A DNA stretch of 58,448 nt, from contig CALWZK010000006.1 of NCBI GenBank assembly GCA_944386015.1, positions 1 through 58,448 of the forward strand. The letters are read 5' to 3'. The translations under genes were made by a program, and so were the position numbers. The notes beneath the pieces were generated by a model that worked only from the letters and a program-made list of their open reading frames with translations, did not search any database and was not told the origin of the DNA. Positions 26,262 to 34,821 of the stretch are shown here, in pieces (the first letter of the stretch is position 1; every line of letters starts with the position of its first letter). The stretch is from an uncultured Faecalibacterium sp. Its GTDB lineage: Bacteria; Bacillota; Clostridia; Oscillospirales; Ruminococcaceae.

Positions 26262-27488
26262 ATGAAGTTGAGAGTCGGAAGCAAAGGTACAATCATAATT
26301 TTATTGCTGACTTTAATCAGTTTTCATTTTCTATATCTCTTTGAATTGCCGATCAATGACAATTCTGTGCGCTATTTAACATGGATTGCTGCCATCCTGG
26401 GCTGCTGTATTTATTATCCTGGAGTTATGAGGATCAGGAATACGTTCCCCTTTGTTAGGAATTATTTGACATACGTGCTTTTTTCGCAGATCATTATTTG
26501 CATATACTCAATTTTCAAATATCAGCAAACAATAATTGATATGTTCATGACCGCTGGCGTTTATGTCATGCTGGCTGTGTCCTGCCTGATTATAATTAAT
26601 TTTGAAAATTATGGAATGGATTTTCTGCTGAAAAAGGTGCTGTCCATACAGTTTATTGTTATTGTTTTGGCTTTGATCCATGCAGCTGTCTACAATACAA
26701 CAGGAAGTATACTTTTGGCATTTGATATGGATTCTTTTCTGAATCACAGACTGAGAATTTCACTGGGACCCTTGACAGGGCTGCTTGTATGTTATGCTTT
26801 TTATAAGTTTTTAAATGGATATAAACGAGTAGTGATGCTGAGTGTGATGGCAGTCGTTGTGATCAGTCTTTTTTATATGGAAATGACAAGGGCCAATCAA
26901 CTGGCCATATTTGTTACTGTTTTTATGATGTGGTTTTTCTATAAGGAACGTTCGAGAAAAAGTGTGTTGAAATATATGGCGGCTTTTTGCCTTGTGCTGA
27001 TTTTATACTTCTGCGGCGTTTTTGATCATTTCCTGAACATATTAAGTACGGATTCTTCTGTCAATCCAAGAGCAACGTCTACTCTTGCCCGCATCCATGC
27101 CATGGAGTATTTTTCGGAATTCACCAAAAGGAATCCCCTGATAGGCATGGGGTGGATCAGGCCGTATACAGACCGGCTGATCAGAATCTGGTCAGGACCC
27201 AATAACACTTATTTTCTTGATGATCTTGGCTTTCTTGGACAATTTTACAGGCAAGGTCTGTTGGGAGCTTTCATCTATATCATTCTGTTGCTCAGGATGG
27301 TTTACATCCTGTATCGGCTCAGATATCAATGTGATTGTAAAATTTTTCTTATAGGTATTTTTACATATATATGTGCAACGATGCCTTCTCTGAATTGCTT
27401 TGATGGATCTCGAATTTTGGCTGTCCCATTTTACATTGCAATTTTCGAATATACATTTAGAAAATATACGCATCATCTTCTGGAATAG
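26262..27488 (+). CDS. Wzy-like polysaccharide polymerase (O-antigen ligase-type membrane protein)
   Basis: The 408-residue product is a multispanning membrane protein with about 10-11 hydrophobic segments, starting with IIILLLTLISFHFLYLF. It fits the Wzy/O-antigen polymerase type: helices, then a long loop near residues 265-330 with TSTLARIHAMEYFSEFTKRNPLIGMGWIRP, resembling the catalytic extracellular loop, and closing helices. Sequence conservation in this family is poor, so the call rests on topology, size, and position between glycosyltransferases and the flippase. It would join repeat units at the outer face. Confidence 0.75.
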   Translation: MKLRVGSKGTIIILLLTLISFHFLYLFELPINDNSVRYLTWIAAILGCCIYYPGVMRIRNTFPFVRNYLTYVLFSQIIICIYSIFKYQQTIIDMFMTAGVYVMLAVSCLIIINFENYGMDFLLKKVLSIQFIVIVLALIHAAVYNTTGSILLAFDMDSFLNHRLRISLGPLTGLLVCYAFYKFLNGYKRVVMLSVMAVVVISLFYMEMTRANQLAIFVTVFMMWFFYKERSRKSVLKYMAAFCLVLILYFCGVFDHFLNILSTDSSVNPRATSTLARIHAMEYFSEFTKRNPLIGMGWIRPYTDRLIRIWSGPNNTYFLDDLGFLGQFYRQGLLGAFIYIILLLRMVYILYRLRYQCDCKIFLIGIFTYICATMPSLNCFDGSRILAVPFYIAIFEYTFRKYTHHLLE

Positions 27489-27529
27489 GATGATGTAAGA
27501 AGAGAGATGGATCGGGAGAAAAACCACAC

Positions 27530-29002
27530 ATGAAAGAGCGCGACAATAAAAAATTCAAATCACTTGGCGTGAATGCTTTTTTGAATGCATTTAAGAGCAG
27601 CCTTTCCGTATTGTTCCCGCTTATTACATATCCGTATGCTTTTAGAATTCTGAATGTGGAAGGCATGGGAAAGGTAAACTATGCCACATCGATCGTTAGT
27701 TATTTTTCATTGATTGCCACATTGGGAGTGTCATCCTATGCGGTGCGTGAAGGGGCCAAACTGCGCAACAAAAAGGAGGATCTGGAAAAGTTTTCAAATC
27801 AGATTTTTTCCTTGAATCTTTTTACTACATTCATAGCCTACGCTGCATTGGCAGTCTCACTTGTTTTTGTACAGCAGTTTAGTGGATATAGATTGCTGAT
27901 TGTATTGTCCAGTTTGACAATACTGTTCACGACCCTGGGAGTGGAATGGCTCAATACAATCTATGAAGATTACCTCTATATCACCATTAGAAGCATCATA
28001 ACACATGTTATTTCATTGATACTGCTTTTTCTCCTGGTAAAAAACCAGAACGACTATTATGCCTATGCAATGCTGAATGTCGTTTCCACAGCGGTTGTCT
28101 GTATTTTAAACTGGTTTTATTGCCGAAAGTATGTCAAGCTTCGGCTCACCAGAAAGATTGCAATCAAAAAACATATCAAACCGATCCTGACCCTTTTTGC
28201 CAACAGCATAGCTACAACGATATATGTCAGCGCAGATACTACAATGCTTGGCTGGATGTGCGGCGACTATTACGTTGGCATTTACTCCATCGCTGTTAAA
28301 ATTTACAATGTTGTCAAACAAATGCTTGCGGCCATGTATTTGGTTACTGTGCCAAGAATATCTTATTTTATAGGAGTCGGCGAGTTTGACAACGTAAAGT
28401 CGGTTTTCACCAAACTGCTTTCCAATATCATGCTTATTTTGCTGCCATCTGCGGTAGGGCTTATGACCGTTTCAAGGGAAGTGATCCTTCTGATGGGAGG
28501 GGAAGAGTATCGTCTTGGAATTCCGACCCTGCAGATATTGAGCATTGCATTAATTGGGGCAATATTCGGGGGGATTATTACATACTGCCTTAACATTCCA
28601 CTGGGCAGAGAACGATACAATGTACAAGCTACAAGCATAAGCGCAGTCGTCAATGTTGTTTTGAATTTTTTCCTGATTCCCATCTTTAAGCAAAATGGGG
28701 CTGCCATTACAACGTTGATTGCTGAGTTTCTTGTGCTTTTTTATTGTCTGTATCAATGTAAGGATATTCGTAACTATGTGGATGCGCCCGTATTTTCAAA
28801 AAATATGGTACAGACACTGGCTGGATGCGTTGTGATGGTTGCGGTCAACACGATGATTTCTCATTTTTGCAGTGTCGTATGGATGAGATTGATCATCAAG
28901 ATTGCGGCCGGCGTTTTGACGTATGGCGGTCTGCTGGTTGCATTGAAAAACGAGCTGGCCATCAGTTTGCTGGAAAAGGTGAGGCACAGGATACAATATT
29001 AA
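27530..29002 (+). CDS. Wzx-type flippase (polysaccharide transporter family)
   Basis: The 490-residue product is a MATE/MOP-superfamily exporter with about 14 transmembrane segments. The N-terminus LGVNAFLNAFKSSLSVLFPLITYPYAFRILNVEGMGKVNYATSIVSYF is characteristic of Wzx (PST) proteins. Later landmarks are NSIATTIYVSADTTMLGWMCGDYYVGIYSIAVKIYNV and FFLIPIFKQNGAAITTLIAEF. It moves undecaprenyl-linked repeats across the membrane. It is the last gene of cluster A and of the AT-rich block; it sits 41 bp after the Wzy gene. No strong terminator follows, though a GC-rich hairpin lies at 29093-29111. Confidence 0.92.
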   Translation: MKERDNKKFKSLGVNAFLNAFKSSLSVLFPLITYPYAFRILNVEGMGKVNYATSIVSYFSLIATLGVSSYAVREGAKLRNKKEDLEKFSNQIFSLNLFTTFIAYAALAVSLVFVQQFSGYRLLIVLSSLTILFTTLGVEWLNTIYEDYLYITIRSIITHVISLILLFLLVKNQNDYYAYAMLNVVSTAVVCILNWFYCRKYVKLRLTRKIAIKKHIKPILTLFANSIATTIYVSADTTMLGWMCGDYYVGIYSIAVKIYNVVKQMLAAMYLVTVPRISYFIGVGEFDNVKSVFTKLLSNIMLILLPSAVGLMTVSREVILLMGGEEYRLGIPTLQILSIALIGAIFGGIITYCLNIPLGRERYNVQATSISAVVNVVLNFFLIPIFKQNGAAITTLIAEFLVLFYCLYQCKDIRNYVDAPVFSKNMVQTLAGCVVMVAVNTMISHFCSVVWMRLIIKIAAGVLTYGGLLVALKNELAISLLEKVRHRIQY

Positions 29003-29092
29003 GCCGCTGTAATAAATGGCTGCTGAGAAGAAAACGATCGTGCGAATTTGATGGGGGAAGTCCGAACACGCAGGAAAACCGCCCCAAAGAAG

Positions 29093-29111
29093 CGGCCCGG
29101 AACCCGGGCCG
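29093..29111. other. GC-rich perfect hairpin after cluster A
   Basis: Arms CGGCCCGG (29093-29100) and CCGGGCCG (29104-29111) pair fully around a 3 base loop. No T-run follows on either strand, so it is a weak terminator or a structural element. No gene is seen from 29003 to the promoter at 29240. Confidence 0.5.
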
Positions 29112-29239
29112 GGACGAAGGGCTGAGCCCTGGCTGACTTTTACAGGGAGAGACCGCAAAGAATCGATTGATTTGCCATATTCTGCACAAATTTTGCCGTA
29201 AAAATGTGCATTTCTCCCAGAATGATGCGGAAACAAATC

Positions 29240-29268
29240 TTGAAAATGACGATAAGACATGGTAGAAT
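29240..29268 (+). promoter_or_regulatory. Promoter in front of the decayed sugar transferase
   Basis: TTGAAA (29240-29245), 17 bp, TAGAAT (29263-29268). It closely resembles the promoter at 11830-11858. It may now serve the NDP-sugar pyrophosphorylase at 29692, about 420 bp downstream. Confidence 0.7.
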
Positions 29269-29387
29269 AACTTATACTTTGATCGTGTCTTGTACAGGTT
29301 AATCATGCAAAGCGTTTCCCTTTTCGGGAGAGAGCCTGGGTGGATACCAGCGATGATCCTTTGAAAAGGGACAGGAAAATTTCATTT

Positions 29388-29643
29388 GAACCGCGAGGAA
29401 ATCCTGCATTCCAGGCAGAGGTGCCGGCCCATGCGGCGGATGACCGGCAAGCAAAACCAGCATCGACGAGCTGACCCGGCTGATCCGTCTCCTCAAGGGT
29501 ACTAGGCATCTTATAGGCTCCGTCCAGCCCCGCCGCAGCCAGATACCTTTCGATGCGCGGGTGGATCTGGAAGCTGCAGTTGACCGGACTGGAAATTGAT
29601 TTTTGAAACCCTGGCGGTCCTTTTCAGAATGTACGGCGAATCA
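29388..29643 (+). pseudogene. Decayed priming sugar transferase (copy 4)
   Basis: The segment aligns in order with the three intact sugar transferases but has lost large parts. The start TTGAACCGCGAGGAAATCCTG matches the N-terminal LNRE region of copy 1. Next the KTSIDEL motif is preserved (near 29453-29474) directly after the MRR segment, so the membrane and first catalytic part are gone. Then the tail resembling [12 protein letters not shown] (near 29526-29565) and finally LIFETLAVLFRMYGE (29594-29640), matching the end of the intact proteins. Frames shift and stops interrupt it. The last fragment is in frame with the pyrophosphorylase gene, which would create an artificial N-terminal extension if translated. 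Confidence 0.85.
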
Positions 29644-29691
29644 GTTCGCAAACGAAACGCAAAATTCGCAAACAGCAGAGGAGAACATCCT

Positions 29692-30594
29692 ATGAAAACA
29701 ACGTTGCTCATTATGGCGGCGGGGATTGGTTCCCGCTTTGGCACAGGCATCAAGCAGCTGGAGCCGGTGGACGCCGCCGGCCATATCATCATGGATTATT
29801 CCATCCACGATGCCATCGAGGCGGGGTTCAACCATGTGGTCTTTGTGATCCGCAGGGACATCGAGGCCGAGTTCCGGGAAGTCATCGGGGAGCGGATCGC
29901 CGCGCTCTGCGCCGTCCACGGGGTGACGGTGGACTACGCCTTCCAGGACCTGCACGACATCCCCGGCGCCTTCCCTGAGGGGCGGACCAAGCCCTGGGGT
30001 ACCGGCCAGGCAGTGCTGGCCGCCAAATCGGTGCTGGACACCCCCTTCCTGGTCATCAACGCGGATGACTACTACGGCAAAGAGGGCTTCCGGACGGTGC
30101 ATGAATACCTGGTGTCGGGCGGCGAGGCCTGCATGGCAGGTTTTGTGCTCAAGAATACCCTGTCGGACAACGGCGGGGTCACCCGGGGCATCTGCGCCAT
30201 GGACGCAGAGGGCCATCTGACCAAGGTGGCGGAGACCAAAAACATTGTGAAAACCGCCGACGGCGCCGAGGCCGACGGGGTGAAGCTGGACACCGATTCT
30301 CTGGTGTCCATGAACATGTGGGGCCTGACCCCGGCTTTCCTCCAGACCCTGGAGGAAGGGTTTGGGGAATTTTTCCAGAAGGAAGTCCCCGCCAACCCCC
30401 TGAAGTCGGAGTACCTGATCCCCACCTTCATCGGCCAGCTGCTGGCGGAAGGCAAAATGCAGGTGAAGGTCCTCAAGACCGACGACACCTGGTACGGCAT
30501 GACCTACAAGGAGGATGTGCCGGCAGTGAAGGAAGCCTTCCGGCGGATGCTGGAGGCAGGGCTGTACCGGGCAGACCTGTTCTCGGATTTGTGA
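29692..30594 (+). CDS. NDP-sugar pyrophosphorylase (nucleotidyltransferase)
   Basis: The product of about 300 residues is a sugar-1-phosphate nucleotidyltransferase. The N-terminus MKTTLLIMAAGIGSRFGTGIKQLEPVDAAG contains the activator/nucleotide-binding loop (G-x-G-S-R-F-x-x-x-K-Q). PWGTGQAVLAAK and FLVINADDYYG give the metal-binding aspartates, and NMWGLTPAFLQTLE follows. It would make the NDP-sugar used for glycan synthesis; the sugar and base are not readable. ATG 29692 has AGAGGAG 8 bp upstream. Upstream in-frame sequence is the tail of the decayed sugar transferase and is not part of the protein. Its GC content is much higher than that of the preceding block. Confidence 0.92.
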   Translation: MKTTLLIMAAGIGSRFGTGIKQLEPVDAAGHIIMDYSIHDAIEAGFNHVVFVIRRDIEAEFREVIGERIAALCAVHGVTVDYAFQDLHDIPGAFPEGRTKPWGTGQAVLAAKSVLDTPFLVINADDYYGKEGFRTVHEYLVSGGEACMAGFVLKNTLSDNGGVTRGICAMDAEGHLTKVAETKNIVKTADGAEADGVKLDTDSLVSMNMWGLTPAFLQTLEEGFGEFFQKEVPANPLKSEYLIPTFIGQLLAEGKMQVKVLKTDDTWYGMTYKEDVPAVKEAFRRMLEAGLYRADLFSDL

Positions 30595-30622
30595 GCGGAC
30601 CCGGGGCTTGATACAGTGGATG

Positions 30623-30659
30623 AAAAGCGGAGGCAGCGGCAGCTGCCCCCGCTTTTTTT
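30623..30659 (+). terminator. Intrinsic terminator after the pyrophosphorylase
   Basis: AAAAGCGG (30623-30630) pairs with CCGCTTTT (30649-30656), with an inner GGCAGC/GCTGCC helix, followed by a T-run to 30659. Confidence 0.85.
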
Positions 30660-30738
30660 GCCGGGCCCTGCGGCCCGGCCTGCCTGCAGGGAAAACTGCA
30701 ATCTGTGATATCCGACCAACATAATATGACGGATTGGG

Positions 30739-30767
30739 TGAACAGAAAGAAAAAAGTTTGTTATACT
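30739..30767 (+). promoter_or_regulatory. Promoter of the transglutaminase-MBOAT block
   Basis: TGAACA (30739-30744), 17 bp, TATACT (30762-30767). The leader, about 175 bases, contains a terminator-like hairpin. Confidence 0.55.
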
Positions 30768-30863
30768 TTGGGGCAGACATGCCTGTGCAGACAGAAGTGA
30801 GTGGCTTACGGCTTCATGAGACACTTTGCAGCATAGAATGGAAAGAAGCCGACATGACCGCGT

Positions 30864-30899
30864 AAAACCGGGCCTCACGATGCTGTGGGGCCCGGTTTT
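30864..30899 (+). terminator. Leader hairpin (terminator-like) before the transglutaminase gene
   Basis: AAAACCGGGCC (30864-30874) and GGCCCGGTTTT (30889-30899) form an 11 bp perfect stem. It lies between the promoter and the start codon, so it may act as an attenuator. It could instead terminate incoming transcription. Confidence 0.6.
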
Positions 30900-30945
30900 G
30901 TTGAAACCAGGAAGTCTGCATGGGCACAAAGGGGAGGTAATGTGT

Positions 30946-31959
30946 ATGAATAGCAAGAAAAAGGCGTCTGCAGGGCTGTGCCTGCTCTGTGCGGCGCTGC
31001 TGGCTGTGCCTGCTTCTGCGGCAGAGGCCCAGCCCCAGGACCAGACCAACTGCATCCAGGATGTGATCCAGTTTTTCCAGCAGCTGGGGCCCTTCCAGCC
31101 GGGCTTTGCCACGGTGGACGGGGAGATCCACTATCTGGCGGCCCGGGACGTCTACCAGCAGTTCACCCCGGGCTTTGTGACCTTTGAGGGCAAGCTGTAC
31201 CATGTGGAGCCGGACGGGGTCACCTTTACCCCGCTGTCGGGGGGCGGCTTTACGGTGGTGGACGGCCAGGTGTGCTACAGCACCGACGGCCTGTCCATTG
31301 ACACCTTCACCCCCGGCTTTGTCACCATCCAGGGCCGCCTCTATTATGTGATGCCCGACGGCTACAGCTTTGCCTGCCACACCGCCGGGGTCTACAGCTA
31401 CGGCAATGAGCTGTACTGCGTGCCGGCAGACGGCGCCGAGTTTTTGACCAACGGTGTGTGGAACGGCCTGCAGTTCGGCGCCGACGGCCGCTACACCTCG
31501 GGCAATGCCCAGCTGGACAGCCTGGTGAAGCAGGTGCTGGCCCAGTGCACCAACGATTCCATGACCCGGGAGCAGAAGCTCCGGGCCGCTTACCTCTATG
31601 TCCGGGACAACGGCCGCTATCTGGCCCGGAGCCACTACGCCCGGGGCAGCATCGACTGGACCATGAATGAGGCCCTGTTCTTCCTGCAGAACAACCGGGG
31701 CAACTGCTACAGCTTCGCGGGGGCCTTCATGTACCTGGCCCGGCAGCTGGGCTACCAGGCCTACCCCATCTCGGGGGGCGTGGGCCACGACAACAAGGAC
31801 CACGCCTGGGTGATCATCCCCTGGGAGGACGGCAAAACCTACATGTTTGACGTGGAGCTGGAATACGCCTACCGCTACCGCTACGCCGCCAAGCGGAACC
31901 TGAACCTCTACAAGATGACCACCGCCACGGCACCCTTTGTCTATACATTCCCCCAGTGA
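30946..31959 (+). CDS. Secreted transglutaminase-like protein with wall-binding-type repeats
   Basis: The product of about 337 residues has a signal peptide (GLCLLCAALLAVPASA, cleavage near residue 26). Residues about 45-160 hold four loose repeats of the form FATVDGEIHYL, FTPGFVTFEGKLYHVEPDG, FTVVDGQVCYS, FTPGFVTIQGRLYYVMPDG, like choline- or glucan-binding repeats. The C-terminal transglutaminase-like domain shows Cys near 252 in NRGNCYSFAGAFMYLARQLGY, His near 285 in DHAWVII and Asp near 301 in MFDVELE, the catalytic triad layout. Such proteins act as proteases or crosslinkers on the wall. ATG 30946 is preferred because GGGGAGG lies 8 bp upstream; an ATG at 30940 is too close to it. Confidence 0.85.
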   Translation: MNSKKKASAGLCLLCAALLAVPASAAEAQPQDQTNCIQDVIQFFQQLGPFQPGFATVDGEIHYLAARDVYQQFTPGFVTFEGKLYHVEPDGVTFTPLSGGGFTVVDGQVCYSTDGLSIDTFTPGFVTIQGRLYYVMPDGYSFACHTAGVYSYGNELYCVPADGAEFLTNGVWNGLQFGADGRYTSGNAQLDSLVKQVLAQCTNDSMTREQKLRAAYLYVRDNGRYLARSHYARGSIDWTMNEALFFLQNNRGNCYSFAGAFMYLARQLGYQAYPISGGVGHDNKDHAWVIIPWEDGKTYMFDVELEYAYRYRYAAKRNLNLYKMTTATAPFVYTFPQ

Positions 31960-31982
31960 CAGGAAGGGAGAAAGGCTGACCG

Positions 31983-33383
31983 ATGGCATTCAGTTCCGTT
32001 GTATTTCTCTGCGTCTTCCTGCCGGTTGTCTGCATCCTGAACTGGCTGATGCCGGGCATCCGGTGCAAAAACGCCCTGCTGGTGGTGGCCAGCCTGATTT
32101 TTTACGCGTTCGGCAACCCCTTTTACCTGCTGTTGCTGGTGGGGTCGGTGCTGTGCAATTATCTGGCAGGGCTGCTGGTGACCCACCCCCGGTGGGGCCG
32201 GCTGTTCCTGGCTTTGGCGGTGGCGGTGAACCTGGGGGCCCTGGCTTTCTATAAATACCTGGGCTTCCTGGTGCAGAATCTGAACCTGCTGCTGGGCACG
32301 GCCCTGCCGGTGCCCGCCATTGTGCTGCCGGTGGGCATCTCCTTTTTCACCTTCCAGGGGCTGTCCTACGTCATCGACGTCTACCGGGACCGCACCCTCC
32401 AGAACCGCAGCTTCTTTGAGGTGCTGCTGTACATCTGCCTGTTCCCCCAGCTGGTGGCGGGGCCCATCGTCAAATACCGGGACATCGCCGCCGAAATCCA
32501 TACCCGGCGGGCCACCCTCACCGACACCGCCCGGGGGGTGCGGCGGTTCATCCTGGGCCTGAGCAAAAAGCTGCTGCTGGCCGACACCGCCGCCGGCATC
32601 GCCGACACCGTGTTTGGCCTGGAGGCGGGGAGCCTGGACATCCGGCTGGCCTGGCTGGGGGCAGTGGCCTACACCCTCCAGATCTACTTTGACTTCAGCG
32701 GCTACAGCGACATGGCCGTCGGCCTGGGCTGGATCTTTGGCTTTCACTTCAAGGAGAACTTCGACCACCCCTACAGCGCCGGGTCCATCAAGCAGTTCTG
32801 GCGCCGGTGGCATATCTCCCTCTCCTCCTGGTTCCGGGATTATCTCTACATCCCCCTGGGAGGCAACCGGAAGGGCCGGCTGCGGATGTACCTGAACAAG
32901 CTGGTGGTGTTCTTCTTCACCGGCCTGTGGCACGGCGCCAACTGGACCTATGTGGTGTGGGGCCTGTGGCACGGGGCCTTCCTGGTGGCGGAGGACAAAC
33001 TGATCCCGGTGGAGCGGCTGCGCAGGCCCTTCCGCTGGGTGGGCCACCTGTACACCCTGTTGGTGGTGGTAGTGGGCTTTGTGTTCTTCCGGGCCGCCGA
33101 CCTCCAGCAGGCGGGGCTGATGATCCAGAACCTCTTTGCCGGGTTCAGCATCACCGCCCAGTCCAGCGCGGCCCTGGCGGGTCTGGTGGACCCTTATCAC
33201 CTGACCGCCCTGGTGCTGGGCTGCGTGGGCAGCCTGCCGGTATTGGAGCCCCTGCGGAAAGCCGCCCAAAGCCGCCCCGCCCTGGAGGCGGCCTCCTACC
33301 CGGCGGCGCTGGTGCTGCTGGCGCTGGATCTGATCCACCTGTCGGCGGCCACCTTTGTGCCCTTTATCTATTTTCAGTTTTAA
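31983..33383 (+). CDS. MBOAT-family O-acyltransferase (AlgI/DltB-like)
   Basis: The 466-residue product is a membrane-bound O-acyltransferase with about 10-12 hydrophobic segments. It carries the central FPQLVAGPIVKYRDI segment, the DFSGYSDMAVGLG strand, and SIKQFWRRWHISLSSWFRDYLYIPLGGNRKG, which is the family signature. The catalytic His is expected in FFFTGLWHGANWTYVVWGLWHG (residues about 310-330). It transfers an acyl group, usually acetyl, across the membrane to an extracellular acceptor, working with an AlgJ/AlgX-type partner that is encoded 12 bp downstream. It is 23 bp after the transglutaminase gene. A polysaccharide or wall acceptor is inferred. Confidence 0.93.
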   Translation: MAFSSVVFLCVFLPVVCILNWLMPGIRCKNALLVVASLIFYAFGNPFYLLLLVGSVLCNYLAGLLVTHPRWGRLFLALAVAVNLGALAFYKYLGFLVQNLNLLLGTALPVPAIVLPVGISFFTFQGLSYVIDVYRDRTLQNRSFFEVLLYICLFPQLVAGPIVKYRDIAAEIHTRRATLTDTARGVRRFILGLSKKLLLADTAAGIADTVFGLEAGSLDIRLAWLGAVAYTLQIYFDFSGYSDMAVGLGWIFGFHFKENFDHPYSAGSIKQFWRRWHISLSSWFRDYLYIPLGGNRKGRLRMYLNKLVVFFFTGLWHGANWTYVVWGLWHGAFLVAEDKLIPVERLRRPFRWVGHLYTLLVVVVGFVFFRAADLQQAGLMIQNLFAGFSITAQSSAALAGLVDPYHLTALVLGCVGSLPVLEPLRKAAQSRPALEAASYPAALVLLALDLIHLSAATFVPFIYFQF

Positions 33384-33395
33384 GGAGGAGGACCT

Positions 33396-34784
33396 ATGAA
33401 ACGGTTGGCCAAACTGGGCCTCGCCGCCTTTGTGGCGGTATTCCTGGTCCTCTGCCTGGTGCCCAGCGCCGGCATGCTGGTGAGCCCCACCCGGGAGGCG
33501 GTGGGCAACGAGATGCTGGCCCTGATGCCCACCCTGCGGGACACCGGGGGGAACTGGAACGAGGACTATCTGTCCGAGCTGTCCGACTATCTGGCGGATC
33601 ACATCGCCTTCCGCCATCAGCTGATCACCCTTCATTCCCAGCTCTGCGCCGCCCTCTTCGGCACCCTGCCCAGTGAGGACGTGCTGCTGGGAAAGGATGG
33701 CTGGCTGTACTACACCGACACCCTGCCGGACTACCAGGGGGTGGAGCTGCTGACCGGGCGCCAGCGCTATGCGGCGGCCCGCACCCTGGCCCTCATCAAC
33801 GAGTACTGCGAAGGGCAGGGGGTCAAGTTTTTGTTCACCATCGCCCCCAACAAAAACAGCCTCTACCCCGAGGCCATGCCCGGCCGGTACCAGCGGTCGG
33901 ACCAGACCGGAAACGCAGAGGGGATCGCGGCGTATCTCGACCAGATGGATGTACCCTATCTGGATTTGTTCCAGGTGTTCCGGGACCAGGACCAGGTTCT
34001 CTACTTTTGCACCGACAGCCACTGGAACAACCTGGGGGCAGCCCTGGCAGGGGATGCCCTCTGCACCGCCCTGGACAAGGACCAGGATTCCTACTGGGGC
34101 AAAAGCTATACCATGACCCCCTCCCACCAGGGGGACCTGTATGAGATGGTGTACCCCGCCGGCAGCCTGCTGGAAGAGGACGCCGTCTTTGACCAGCCCT
34201 TTGATTTTGCCTACCAGCAGGGGTTCCGGTCGGCGGAGGACATCACCATCCGCACCCAGAACCCAGAGCAAACCGGCAGTCTGCTGATGTTCCGGGATTC
34301 CTTCGGCAACGCCCTCCACCCCTTTATGGCCCAGCAGTATGGGGCGGCCTGCTTCTCCCGGGCCATGCCCTACAACCTCACCTATCTGGACCGGGAACAG
34401 GCTGACACGGTGGTGATCGAGCTGGTGGAGCGGAACCTGCGGTGGCTGGTGGAGCGCCCCGCCATCCTGCCGGCGCCGGTGCGGCAGGAAAACCCTGACG
34501 CCTGGGCGCTGGACGGCACCGTCGCCGCCCAGGGCGCCGCCGCCGAGAGCCGGGACCTGGAAGGGTATCTGGAAGTCACCGGCACCATCCAGTGCCCGGG
34601 GATGGATGAGGATTCCCCTGTTCTCCTGCTGGGGCAGGACGGGAAGGTCTATGAAGCTTCCCCCGCCGGCGAGGGGGATACCCCTTTCACCGCCTTTTTG
34701 CCGGCGGATGCGGTGGGGGATTCGATGGAGCTGATGGTCACGGTGGACGGCCAGCAGAAAGCCTGTGTGCTCTCCCTGACATGA
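33396..34784 (+). CDS. AlgX/AlgJ-like SGNH acetyltransferase partner (DHHW family)
   Basis: The 462-residue product has an N-terminal signal-anchor (LGLAAFVAVFLVLCLVPSAGML). Its SGNH-like domain fits the AlgJ/AlgX/DHHW group. A LGKDGWLYYTDTL segment comes early, the catalytic D-x-H is TDSHWNN (residues about 206-212), and the catalytic Ser is in MFRDSFGNALHPF (about residue 300). LYPEAMPGRY and a later VVIELVERNL are further family segments. In alginate synthesis the equivalent protein completes O-acetylation outside the cell with an MBOAT partner. Here it follows the MBOAT gene immediately, so the two probably form one acylation unit. The C-terminal 100 residues are a separate beta-rich domain of unknown role. 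Confidence 0.88.
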   Translation: MKRLAKLGLAAFVAVFLVLCLVPSAGMLVSPTREAVGNEMLALMPTLRDTGGNWNEDYLSELSDYLADHIAFRHQLITLHSQLCAALFGTLPSEDVLLGKDGWLYYTDTLPDYQGVELLTGRQRYAAARTLALINEYCEGQGVKFLFTIAPNKNSLYPEAMPGRYQRSDQTGNAEGIAAYLDQMDVPYLDLFQVFRDQDQVLYFCTDSHWNNLGAALAGDALCTALDKDQDSYWGKSYTMTPSHQGDLYEMVYPAGSLLEEDAVFDQPFDFAYQQGFRSAEDITIRTQNPEQTGSLLMFRDSFGNALHPFMAQQYGAACFSRAMPYNLTYLDREQADTVVIELVERNLRWLVERPAILPAPVRQENPDAWALDGTVAAQGAAAESRDLEGYLEVTGTIQCPGMDEDSPVLLLGQDGKVYEASPAGEGDTPFTAFLPADAVGDSMELMVTVDGQQKACVLSLT

Positions 34785-34821
34785 GAGGGTTTTGATCAGA
34801 ACAGAAAGGATGGATTGGTTT

